64,000 nucleotides of DNA from Neoceratodus forsteri. Taxonomy: Eukaryota; Chordata; Ceratodontiformes; Ceratodontidae. The notes beneath the pieces are model-generated. The model was not told the DNA's origin, did not search any database, and worked only from the letters and a program-made list of their open reading frames with translations. Position numbers and translations under genes: made by a program. Shown here piece after piece: positions 1 to 10,368 of this stretch. How positions within the stretch are numbered: position 1 is the first letter of the stretch; every line of letters starts with the position of its first letter. The stretch lies in NCBI GenBank assembly GCA_016271365.2, contig CM028129.1:848912501-848976500 (forward strand). The letters are read 5' to 3'.

Positions 1-976
1 ACAAATACTCTCTGTACGCTTAAGAACCAGCCCTGAAAGTTAAAAAATGGCTATATGCTAAAATGTTGAAAATAAAAGGCCGTGTTCCAGTAAACCAAAA
101 TAAAAGATATTGGGAGCATGATTGGGTCGACCCCCCAAAAAACTAGCCCACTGTGCAGCCCGATCTGAGCCTACACTGATTCGAGCAACCCACTCCCCAC
201 TGAATTGAGAAAAACAGACAGTTTTGCTCTAATTTATCCACACCCGAAACGGTTACTCCCCAACTTGTCCTTTATATCAACGATAAGGAATTAACTAAAA
301 AAAAAAAAACAGGATTTCCCTGAAAAAATTACATAATTATCCTGAAACATCACGCAGAGGACAGTCGGGGTGGCAAAATTAATCATTATAATAGCCGCAC
401 CTAGGCCTTCTAATCCTGAAGCCACTCGGAAAAAGAAAAATGAGTATTACAACATAGCAAGCTTACCTGCCCGATAATATCCATTTCTAAGTCAAGAGAA
501 TCTGCTTACAATGCTCTCCCAGTGGACCTCGCTGTAGCAGGGTTACCACAACAGGAAAAAAAAAAAGATAAAGCCGGATATGGGAAATACATCAGGGGGA
601 ACTAAATGGAAGGTGCACACTACCCGTCCTACTTTACATATGACCCCAAGCAAAAACATCAGCGTACCCACGTTCCACCCGAATATCCCTGAACTAGATA
701 TTGAACCATTGCATCCCCTAACATCAAACATCCTGAAGAGGGCAAGATAGAACCACATTAACCCCTGGAGTGAAACCCATATCTCCTATACCCCCACAGG
801 ATTCATATCCATCCGGTAAGAGACTTGAAGTTATATGCAGAATTAGATAGCAACCTTAACAACAAACTGCTTCTCTTAACCGCCACCCCTCAGAAAAAAA
901 AAGAAAAAACAAATAAAAAACTAACAGAACTAATATATGTCCAACAACGTGAGTCCAACTACATTTATAATGTTGC
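1..976 (-). other. Probable L1-like inter-ORF spacer
   Basis: This stretch lies directly downstream, on the minus strand, of the L1-like ORF1. No long reading frame or endonuclease start motif is visible, and stops occur in all frames. By position it should be the spacer between ORF1 and ORF2 of the same element, with ORF2 beyond the window edge. That is inferred from order only. Confidence 0.35.
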
Positions 977-1832
977 TCATCCCGGCTTGAACAATTCTGG
1001 CAGCTTGCTCGCAAGATCTGTACTGGCTTGAAGCGGTGACTCGTATGCACTCCAGCTACCTGACAGGGACACCTGTAATTTTGCTGGGTATGACATCCTG
1101 AAAGGAATGCTTGCCACCACCAACTTGGCTACTACAGGATGAAAAGCTGCCCGTCTCTGTCGAACTTCATAAGGCAGGTCTTGTGTGATGCTCAACTTAG
1201 ACCCTTCCCATGTTACTGCCTTCAACTCCTTAGTCTTAGACAAAACATGCTGACGTTCGATGTAACTAAGGAATTTCAGTATAATGGGCCTGGGTGGCTC
1301 CCCTGGCTGGGGTATCAGCTGGAGGGAATGGTGGGCTCTCAATTTGATACGCTGAATTCAGTGGCAATGGGCCTACCACCTTTTCTAGAAATTTCTGAAT
1401 GAAAGAAATTGTATTATTGCCTTCTTCTTTTTCCAGTAGACCAAGAATTAGAATGTTATTTCTTCTACTGCACCCTTCCAAATCATCTGTCTTCATTTGC
1501 AACTTCTGTACTTGTTTCCGCAGTAAAATCAGCTCTGGGTCCTGCTTTTCCTTCCATGTTTCCACCGAGTGTAGTCTGGCCTCAGCATCTCCCACCCACC
1601 TCGATAGCTCCAGCATATTGCCCTGCATGGATTTAAGATCCGCTGCTCTATCCTTCAAAGTCTCTTTAAAGGGTTCCAACTCTTGCAGGAACCTATCTTC
1701 CATAAGTGGAATCGGTTGATTCAAAGGGAGATCACCCTTTTCTCCCTGAGCTTTGGATTTCTTTGACTGCTGCTTATCTGGTGAAGCGGGTGGAGTATGT
1801 CTCAACTTGGTCTGCTTCATTGTTACCTTCAT
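977..1832 (-). pseudogene. L1-like LINE ORF1 (RNA-binding protein), frameshifted
   Basis: ORF1 proteins of L1 elements are trimeric RNA-binding chaperones that coat the element RNA. From a methionine near 1832 the frame gives a basic, polar N-terminus, then a long heptad-type coiled coil (ELEPFKETLKDRAADLKSMQ and onward), then an RRM-like strand with SRRNNILILGL. At about 1340 the frame breaks; the next frame continues with PPRPIILKFLSY and a C-terminal domain ending RQRRAAFHPVV, the order expected for Transposase_22 / L1 ORF1p. About 280 residues in total is slightly short of the usual 330-340. A further methionine lies upstream at 1901, but the residues between look non-coding, so the internal start near 1832 or 1820 is preferred. 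One frameshift is enough to make it non-functional. Confidence 0.8.
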
Positions 1833-2035
1833 TGCGGGACAACTGCCCCGGGCCCAAAACATCCAGGTGCACCAAAAACCATGGTGAGTGCAGGTACTCA
1901 AAACCCAGTAATAAGCGCTGCGATAGATTGCTTAGAAACTAGTGCAAAATAACTTTAAAGGAGATAGAGGAGTGGGAACTCGAAAACAGTGCTGCTTCTA
2001 GTTTGCTTGCATCACGTGACTCCCCCAACTTTTTA
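1833..2035 (-). other. Probable L1 5' UTR and 5' end
   Basis: Sequence upstream of ORF1 on the minus strand has no reading frame and runs to a GGGGGAGTCACGTGAT segment near 2012-2028, after which the sequence character changes. Placing the 5' end of the LINE there is inference. The CACGTG hexamer could be an E-box-like promoter site. Confidence 0.4.
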
Positions 2036-2625
2036 TTAAGGCCATTTCTGTCTCTGCTCCATCTCTATGGAACAGGATACCATCATCTGTTCACTTGTCC
2101 CCCTCCCACCTCTCCTTTAAATCTAACCTAAGATTCTGGCTCACGCCCGAATCCACTTGCAACTGTTTCCCTTCACAGTCATAAGGTCAAAATCTGTCCC
2201 TGCCTTGCTTATCTCTGCTGTTCTATGTATCCTAGCTCCTTAGTACTGCTGCTCCCTTATCCTGCCCTGCTCTCGTATCAGTCCCTGGTGCACTCTTTCT
2301 CTTTCTCTGACTCTGTCTCTCAACCTCTGTTAGGCATGTTAGCTTGTGTGAGTTGTATTTTTTGCCACATTTAGCATGTATCTACTGGTGGTTATTTGTG
2401 TAATGACCTTGAATCCTCCTGTTTAGTGCATATGTTCACCTTGTACTGCTTGTTAGTTGCTTTGTATCTTTATTAGCTTAACTACATTATATCTGTGATG
2501 TGATCATATCTTTGTATTCTCTGTATTTTATTACTTCTATAGAATACTTGTTGCCACCTGTGTGGCCCGGGTCATGACTGAAATTGGTCCTTTAGATCAG
2601 CTCACTCACCCAGTTACCAAAGACA

Positions 2626-2668
<43 letters not shown>

Positions 2669-2672
2669 ATAT
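2036..2672 (+). mobile_element. 3' end of a LINE with (AAAT)n tail
   Basis: The region ends with a short conserved tail, CAGTTACCAAAGA, followed by about 14 AAAT-type units. This is the layout of a non-LTR retrotransposon 3' terminus that uses a microsatellite tail. Upstream, short frames around 2100-2160 resemble the degraded C-terminal end of an L2-like ORF2, but this is weak. The tail closely matches the 3' tails of SINEs at 32.3 kb and 61.5 kb, suggesting the LINE and the SINEs share a reverse-transcriptase recognition end. Confidence 0.5.
2614..2671 (+). repeat. (AAAT)n microsatellite
   Basis: Uninterrupted run of about 14 four-base units at the 3' end of the LINE fragment, the usual simple tail of such elements. 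Confidence 0.95.
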
Positions 2673-2921
2673 AGCCCAGTTGATGGGAAACTTGGGGACA
2701 AACAACTCCCCATGGACTAACTTTTTTCAAAAGAAATGGCTGAAATGAGAGTATGTTTAAACTGATGATGAATTTACATTCAGTAAACATACATTCTGGA
2801 CACAGGCATATCAAGTCTAAAGGAACTTGGTTTCCCTTCATCATTTTGGCACTTCAATGTCAAGACAAAGCATTTTTTACAGGGCACACAAATTGAGCAT
2901 GTCCAAGTTGTTGACAAGCTA

Positions 2922-3893
2922 CATACGGACATATGAACATACGAAATTGCCAGTAGATACAGGCCTATCGGTCTATCTAATCTGCTTGAGTGTGCAGCAC
3001 TTCAGTCTTTCAGACTGCTGCTGCCCCCGTGACTCCCCCATTGATTTTGCCTATGTATCCTTCACTCCAACCCCTGCCCCCCACAGTTTGAACCCTCCCT
3101 CTGAACCTGTCCCACCCCGTTTTGAAGATGCCCACTGTTTGCAGTGATATCACCTCCCCTGGCAGCACATTCCACCCTGCCACCATCCTTTCAGTGAACT
3201 AGTGCCTCCTCATTTCCCTCCTGAATCTGTCTCCTTCCAACTTCAGACCGTGCCCCCTGGTTTCCATTCCACCTTTTAATTTGAGAAAACTTCCAATTTT
3301 TACTCTGTTCATACCCTTCAGGTACTTGAAGGTCTCAATCATATCCCCTCTCTCCCGTCTATCCTCCAGGGAATACATATTGAGCTCTCTCTGTCTCTCC
3401 TCATAAGGTTTATCTCCCAACTCCAGGATCATTTTTGTTGCCCGGCACTGTACCCCCTCCAATAGCTTGATGTCCTTTCTCAAGTAGGGGCACCAGTACT
3501 GCATGCACTACTCCAAGTGCGGCCTCACCAGGGACCTGTACTGGGGCAGGATGACTTCCCCTCTCCTAGAGGTAATTCCCCTTGCAATGCACCCCAGCAT
3601 TCTGTTGGCCTTTCCTGCTGCCTTCCTGCACTGGGCTGAGTGGTTAATTTCCCCTATCACTAGTACTCCCAGATCTTTCTCCTTCTTTGACTTGGATAAC
3701 TGCACTCCCCCCAACCAGTTATTATTTCTGGGGTTCCTGGCTCCCAAGTGCATGACTTTGCACTTCTTGGAATTGAACCCACGTTGCCACATGTTAGACC
3801 AATCCTCCAGTTTTGCCAAATCCTCCTGAAGTACTATACTGCCTTCCCCTCCATCAATCTCCTCACAGATTTTGGGACACATGACCTGCAGCA
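2922..3893 (-). pseudogene. CR1 LINE, 5'-truncated, C-terminal part of ORF2
   Basis: On the minus strand the sequence encodes the thumb and C-terminal part of a CR1 reverse transcriptase. Recognisable blocks, in order, are NSKKCKVMHLG, EKDLGVLV, GCIARGITSRRGEVILPQYR, LVRPHLE, then a frame change, QYWCPYLRKDI, LLEGVQCRATKMI, YSLEDRRERGDMIETFKYL, and after a stop at about 3199 YFTERMVAGWNVLPGEV. The fragment starts after the catalytic aspartates, so it is a typical 5'-truncated insertion. The 3' end shows the TATGTTCATATG-type short repeats of CR1 tails near 2925-2945. It has at least one frameshift and one stop and is dead. Confidence 0.9.
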
Positions 3894-5410
3894 GTCAATA
3901 AGTGAATCTGGATATTGAGAATTCCTCTGTCTCTGCTCACATCTGTCCCATTCCCACCTCATTGTCTCACATGGGAAGGGCCTGGTTCATTTTATGCAAA
4001 AAGGGGTGACGTTTGCTCAGAAAACTTTCAATATTATCACAGAATTGCATTACCATTCAATTAGCTAATTATTACTACATATAAATGTAGTTTCAGGAAG
4101 ACAGGCAGGGTAGTGAAATCATGCTGCAGAGAAAAGTAGAGATTACACAGTGCAAGACTGCACATACATCTGCAGTGGGAGTAAAACAGAGTGAATTTAA
4201 AAAGTTGGGGGGGTAGTATTTTTGAAGATTTTGTTCACAAATATATTTTTAATATGTGCTGGTGGTGTAGAGATACAGAATTCCATATTTATTTATCTTC
4301 ATTTCATTTTTACTCTCCACAGCAGGAGCAGGGCATAGTGCATTTATTTGAAAAAACTGTCAAGCTGCTAAGAAAGGTTCCATCAGATAAAGGCGGCTGC
4401 AAAATAGTGCAGTCAATAAAAGTGAAAACATAATGCAGGAAGTAATCAGGGCAAACAGCACTATAGTGCACTGCAATGTCAGTGACTCTCCATAGATTTT
4501 TTCTCATCAAACACCTATACTTTTCACTTCTGTGGGTGGCTATGCCCCCACACCCTCCTTTGTGGGGGGGCTTTACTCCCCACACCCTCCATAATTTAAA
4601 TAATAAACACTAGGTTGGCAGAATGAAACACTGTGGTAGGGGAAAACTCAGGAGAGAGGGGTACTGTGCAGGAAGGGGGAGAATGTTGGAGGGGGCAGTA
4701 AGGAAGGGTGACAATGTCTGAAGGATGGGTGGAACAGCAAGAAAAAACAAACTCCTCAGAAAAAAAAATACAAGCTCCTCAGGGCTAGTATCTACCCTGG
4801 GTCTGCCAGGCTCATAGGCAGTGCTTCTGTTCTGTAAGCTAGGCTGTCAGCTTGGAATCAGCCTGACAAACAAATGCTTATATCCATTCACAATAACTTC
4901 TTCCATTAAATCACTCAAAGTGACATTCACTGTAAAATCCCTATAGCCCTTTCCACAGTTGCTGTAAAGTCGCTGAAGCCCTTTTCTCAGTCATTCTTTT
5001 GACTTCGCCCAAATTGACTCGCTATAATTGACTCACTCAAATCATGGGATACCACTAAGAAACAATTCTGGTGCCTCATCATAAAGTATACTTATAGTTG
5101 AGAATGGAACTCCCAATTTAATTTTCACCTGTGAGCAAAAACTAAGTGACGTAGGCTGCTTCAGTGAGACATAATGTCTCTCAGTGAGGGTGAAGAGGAG
5201 GGTGTACTAGTGTAGGGGTGGTATAACAATAGTGTGTAAAAACTGTAAGTGATGAACTAGAGGAGAAAGGGGTGTAGAGATGGGAGACTAAATGAGCAGG
5301 ATAAGGTTCCATCACACCAGTTTCACCAAGTACCAGTCCTGTAAGCAGTGGTGATGGTTGTCATGGTGAGACAGAGACTACACATGAGAGAAGAACTAGG
5401 ACTGGGTGCA
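3894..5410. other. No recognised feature
   Basis: Mostly AT-rich sequence with short open frames only, poly-A patches near 4757 and a G-rich stretch at 4560-4720. I recognise no gene or repeat family here. Confidence 0.5.
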
Positions 5411-5640
5411 TGGTAGCTAATGGTGGGCGAAGTGGGCGGAATTCACTTTGCAGAGAAATCCACAAAATTCGGCCCATTTCTTGTAGCAAAATGCGAATTT
5501 TCGCATGGCGGAATGGAAAGATTTCACCTGGTGGAATGGTGAAATTTCACCTTCCATGATGAAATTTTGCCTTCCTCAGTAAAATTTTGCCTTCTGTCCA
5601 CAGGCGGAATTTCACCTTAGGAGGGGCTAGCACTTCCTCC
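5411..5640. mobile_element. Possible hAT-like terminal segment
   Basis: The segment opens with AATGGTGGGCGAAGTGGGC and continues with many short direct and inverted copies of gaatttcacc / ggtgaaattt. The opening resembles the inverted right end of the hAT-like unit at 31.66 kb (GTGGTGGGTGAAGTGGGC). No matching second end was found nearby, so it may be a lone or non-autonomous end. Confidence 0.4.
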
Positions 5641-5815
5641 CCCACCTGTCCCACATGGAGAGACAAATCCCTGGTGGCTAGCAGTCCTTCCCCCCAACTG
5701 TCCTACATGTAGAGAAAAATCCCTGGTGGCTAGCGGTCCCTCCCCCCAACCTGTCCCACATGTAACTGTAAATAATTAAATTATCCATGGTGTCTAGTGG
5801 TTCCTCCCCTCCACC
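5627..5815 (+). repeat. 52-bp tandem repeat, three copies
   Basis: Three successive units begin GCTAGC(A/G) at about 5627, 5679 and 5731. Each holds a C-rich block, a CCACATG(T/G)A segment and, in the first two, AAATCCCTGGTG. The third unit is disrupted by an AT-rich insertion. Confidence 0.75.
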
Positions 5816-6620
5816 CAGTAATAACCCACCCCGCTGCCCACCGCGAACATGTACAGTACCCCCCCCCACACGCATCCCTCCATATCTCCTCCTTTAGTCC
5901 TTATTCTGTTAAAAAAAGAACATCTCTGGTTGTCTAGTGGGGTTTTTGTTATCCATTATCCATATTTCATGATCATAGGTTAAAGTGCAGTTCAGAAACT
6001 TTGCACAGCTCTGCAAATACTGTTTGCAGGGCTTAATGAAGATCTCCAGTAAGCAGCAAAAACCTCACCATTGACATTAGCAGAACTCCACTACACAACA
6101 TTCCACCCCAAAAATTGAAGTTCAGCCCATTCTGTTCTTTATTAGTAAGGTCTTTTACATGAAAACTGAATTTGTGTCTCTTATTGTTCACTTACGGTTC
6201 TGGAGATAATATCATAATGTTCTGCTTGTGACAAAACTCTGTTGTTCATTGAATGACTATGATACATAAGCAGCATGGGATAATTTCAGCTACAGAAAAT
6301 GCCTCAACTGTACCCAAACAAAATGGGGCTATGCTCCTGTTTCATGTAATTACTAGGGATAGGTGAAGTCTGTTCCCTACACTTCACAGAACATTTGTGA
6401 GGAAGTAAAAAAAAACTATGCAAAATAGGCCCAGTGCATGAATGTGGCCAAGGTACTCACTCAAGTCATCTATTTGGGCTGCAGAAATCCACTCCTGTTG
6501 AGCAGCTTGCACCATGTGCTTCTGCAGGGTCCCTACCCCTGTAGCCATTGCCCTCTCTAGCAGAACTCTACACTGCAGAGTTTGAATCATGCATGGCACA
6601 TAGCCATGCCCCACCTTTAC
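5816..6620. other. No recognised gene
   Basis: Contains a C-run near 5860, and a minus-strand open frame of 80 codons at 6384-6626 (rich in Gln, His, Ala) that matches nothing I know. Nothing else is supported. Confidence 0.45.
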
Positions 6621-6744
6621 TGGCATTTAGGAAAGGAGCCCATACCCCTTCAACACCCAGTCCTCTGTCTGTCTGCATAAGTTGTTCTGTGGACAGACAG
6701 GGGACTGGGTGTTAAAAGGGTATGGGCTCCTTTCTTAAATGCCA
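6621..6744. repeat. Long hairpin, about 54-bp arms
   Basis: The left arm at 6621-6676 begins TGGCATTTAGGAAAGGAGCC. The right arm at 6690-6744 is its near-perfect reverse complement, ending GGCTCCTTTCTTAAATGCCA. The loop is about 13 bases. The structure fits the centre or the whole of a small foldback/MITE element. Confidence 0.85.
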
Positions 6745-7260
6745 TGGTGCTCTGACAGAACTCCCAATGCACAGGATTCATATGTACTGCATATATGCAT
6801 CATTTAGGCTTTATGCATAGAGCTCAAAAGACCTGTTTTTTTCTGAAAAGTGTGTAGGAATTTGGGACTTTGGGTAGTCTCACAATGGTAAATATGTACT
6901 GCCAAAGTCCTTAATTCTATTCAAAGTGTGACCTGGAGAAAATGTCATATGATTGATTTACTGTGCACAAAGATGAACATACACATTGTACAGAATGACA
7001 GGAAGTTCTCCAGATGTTCCTATATGGCCTGTGTGCAGCTCTAGAGTGTTCCAAGAAGGAGTGGTATTGGTTGACTACATGCTCTCCCGTTAATCCATCA
7101 AAAAAGAAAAATGGCAGTTGGTGCAGAACATTTTACATCAGTTTGAGTGTTGAGTATATGAACATTGGTGGGATTTGAGAAGCTTTTACTTACAGAAAGC
7201 AGGTTAGCAAAGATATTTTTATATTTTCTACTGCTGTTATACTGAGTGCATCTGTAAGCT
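6745..7260. other. No recognised feature
   Basis: AT-rich, no reading frames and no repeat structure that I can name. Confidence 0.5.
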
Positions 7261-7263
7261 GAG

Positions 7264-7450
7264 GTGGGGACATATGGTCTAGTGGCTCAGGCACTGGCTT
7301 GGGAACTGGGACATTGCAGGTTCAAAGTTTAACTCTGTTAGAGGCAAATACCCACTATGTGACCATTAGCAAGTCACTTAACCTCCCAGTGCTTCAGTCT
7401 ACCCAGCTGGAGAAATGGGTAGAAGCTGCACCCCACTGAAAGCAAGATGA
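7264..7450 (+). mobile_element. tRNA-derived SINE, MIR/CORE type
   Basis: A pol-III-like head (TCTAGTGGCTCAGGC as A box, GGTTCAAAG as a decayed B box) is followed by the conserved core GTGACCATTAGCAAGTCACTTAACCTC and GTGCTTCAGT, which is the MIR/CORE-SINE signature. The 3' end merges into unlabelled sequence. It is old and certainly inactive. Confidence 0.8.
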
Positions 7451-7631
7451 TGCATCATAGCCAGGGCCCCTCATTCTCTGTGACACTTCAGTCCTGATTT
7501 CTACAACAGGACTCCTAGGTTTCTGCAGTGGTGTTTGCTCATTTCTGCAGCATTGACTATTCATTTCTGAAGCAGAATGCAGTCCTACAATTGACTAAAA
7601 TATGATGTGATCTCACTGATAATTTCCTACC

Positions 7632-8115
7632 GGGTCATAATGTTGTACGCTTAATAGCATACAACATCATAGCTAACCCAAGACAGTGCTGTCCATGACA
7701 GCAAATGGTGCAATACCGCGTATACTGCTGTCCGTGGTATTGCACCATTCACACAATCGCAGGGAAAGGATAAGACCTCTGCTGGGAGTGGGTTACACCT
7801 AGTAGCTGCCATGGCTCACTGGACTGAGCCACAACAGCAGGAACCCAGGCGCTGCATCTGGGACTGGGTTTGATTCCTGGTCCCACACATTTTATTTTTT
7901 TTCCACACTTTGTGCGCTCCCCGAGTTGGAACCCCTTCCCCGGAGTTGAGAATCTTTAGTTGGGGGGAGAGTCCGGGGGCTCAGCCCACCCTGTAATGGG
8001 GGGTATGCATGGCAGAGCCCCCCACAGAAAAAAGACTTATGACACATGGCAATATCACGCTGTATTGCAGCGTGATCTTGCCATAAGGCATAATGTTTTG
8101 CGACAATATGACCCC
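7632..8115. mobile_element. MITE-like element with terminal inverted ends and two hairpins
   Basis: The left end GGGTCATAATGTTGTACGC (7632-7650) is an imperfect inverse of the right end CGACAATATGACCCC (8101-8115). Inside are a 14/14 hairpin (7704-7717 with 7736-7749), a 15/16 hairpin (8046-8061 with 8069-8084), and between them a tRNA-like stretch with GGCTCACTGG and GGGTTTGATTCC spaced like A and B boxes. No coding frame is present. I cannot name the superfamily. Confidence 0.6.
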
Positions 8116-8605
8116 ATGTCTGATAATTTTACATGCTGAGCATAGAGGAAGGTCTTCAAGTTAAATAAGCAGGGCAAGAGAGCCAGGCACTATGAAATAT
8201 CTATATTTGAAAGAAAAATAACCAAGAGCAATTATTTCTAATTCTATGGCACTGCATATATTCTACAACATGCTGCATGTCCTGTAAAACATTCCATGTC
8301 TGAAATTACAGAATTGCAGGGATCTTGATCTTAGCTAGGCTATCTTTGGTAAATATACTGCAAAAAAAGTCAGCTCCCAGTTTCAGTGTCAGAATTTCAC
8401 TTGTTTACCAGTGCAGGTCTTTTTTCTAATGGTCTCTGTGTAATGATCACTGATTTTCAGTGGCCATATTTGTGATTCTGGAAGTGAGCTGAGGTTGGAA
8501 CTTCCCATTTTGATGAATATACAAGCAAACAGCTTTTGTGTAGGGCTGTAACAACATCCATCTTAGACTGTACTTGAGGCAGCAGTACCCAAGCTTTTTT
8601 ACAAT
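8116..8605. other. No recognised gene
   Basis: AT-rich. Only the last 40 bases (ACTTGAGGCAGCAG at 8573) are notable, because the same words occur at 16582 next to the second copy of the C/T-rich repeat ends. Confidence 0.4.
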
Positions 8606-10302
8606 TGCAAGGCTATGCCTGTAGTTCAATGGATGGTGCAACAAACCACTCCCCCATCAGGCCTTTAAAGGTCACTCCTCCTGGCTCTTCCAGGATTATT
8701 TTCTTTTGTTGTGGCCAGAGGCTTTGTCGAGCACCCTTCCCCTGTTTTTCTCTTTCTCCCACTGTCCTCTTCTTGCCTCCAGCTGCCCTCACCACAACTT
8801 CTACCTCATCTCTGTTCTTCCCCTCTCCTTCCAGTCCTTGGTGCTTTTCCCCTTCACATTGGCTCCTCCTTTCTCCGCCATATTCCTGTTGTGGAATTCT
8901 TTACTCATGCTGCGCTCCCCAAGCTTTTGTCAGCTGCTGCTCTGCTCAGCGCTGCCTTAGTTTCCTGTGCCGCTCTCACTCTTTGCCTGCTCTGCGGCTC
9001 CAGTCATTACCCCTTAGCCGCTGCACCTTTAGTTCCCCATGCCTCCTCCCAGTTCGTTTTGGGGGAGTGCTGCACCTGGTTCTGTGGCTTGTTCACTGCT
9101 TCCAGCCGACACCTCTGCTCCACTCCTTGTCCCAGACTTCACCCACCTCACTTGCCAGCTGCTTCTCTCGGCAGTAGCGGCCACATGATTTTGCAGTCAT
9201 CCGCCTCAAGTGGCTGCTTCATCCTGCCTACTCTGTCTTCTGTCCATTGAATATGGCCACTCATCCAATGCCCTCCTAGACTGTCTGGTCTGTCTAGTGC
9301 TGCTCGGACTCATCCGCCACTGTAAATGTTGTTACTCCTCATTCACTTCTCTACCTCGAACTCAGATTCTCTAACCATGAATGACTGTTACCGCCCTGTC
9401 CCTTCTCCCTACTTATATTGGATGCTGTTGTTGGCAGGTTGTGCCCCCCTTTGTGGCTTTTACCTTGGCATGTTGTCCCATTTCAACACAATCATTTGGA
9501 CATGCTTCAGGGTGCACTACATTCTTCTCACTCTCCTCTACTACTGTTGCCTGATATTCAGGAAGCTGATACTCCATAGGATTCATAGGTTGTCCTTTGG
9601 ATCTCATTTGACCTTTCTGTTCACCACTCTGCTTAGCTCCTATCCATGTTGGCCAGCTCTGGCATTCTTTTCCTTTCCTCTTTTTGGCTGTTTTCTGGCT
9701 ACCCTCGCTGTGCCTGCTGGCTGTGGCCGCTGGTGTTCCCTCATTGTATTACTCTACACTTTATTCAGCCAGGTGGCCTCCTTGACTTGCCCAAGCCTGC
9801 TTTCTCTCCTTTTGGCCCAGCTAGCTGCTGGCAATACATCAGTTTCATTCTCTTCCCCTTCCTTAGCTGTTTGGTGTTGCAGTGCCTAGTCATGGCTCTC
9901 TGTTTTTCACTCAGCAGGGGACTGCTGAGACATGGTGCACACTGTGGCTCCTGGCAGCTGGCTTTCTACCATCTCCCACTCACACCGATACCAGTCTTCT
10001 CTTCCCTCACTTTCTCTGCCTCTTCCGCCTTGACATGGCTCCACCTTCCATTCACTGCTGGTTGCAGTGCTTCCTATACATACTGCCATTCCAGCCTTTC
10101 TGGCTCTTGCACTTTCACCATTACCTCGACCCTCACCTCTTCTCCTTCCTTGTCTCGTGCTTTCCTTTGGGGGTGTTTCCCTATCCTGCCATTACCGTAC
10201 CTATTGGTCTCTTTCTCTTACCCTGGTCCTACATTTTGGACCAGTCAACTCATATATCCCTCTACTCCATGTCAACCTCCATTTGTTTCATACTACTAAG
10301 AG
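8606..10302. mobile_element. C/T-rich repeat, left part
   Basis: About 1.7 kb with strong pyrimidine bias on the plus strand. It opens with a 92-bp segment (8606-8697) that recurs at 16148-16240, containing GGCCTTTAAAGG. Several long frames here are rich in Leu, Ser, Pro and Phe, but these follow from base composition; no family motif is visible, and I do not call a gene. A CR1 element appears to split this repeat from its other half at 14.77 kb. What kind of element it is remains unknown; an LTR-like or DIRS-like unit is possible given the direct repeats. Confidence 0.45.
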
Positions 10303-10368
10303 TGTTAGATGTACAGAAAGCTTTTCTTTTTTAACTCATGTAAGTACATCTCCAGTATTTGGATATCC

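Noticed and set aside
2614..2844. Minus-strand frame with a Tyr-Leu-Phe-Ile repeat
   Set aside because: It is the (AAAT)n run translated.
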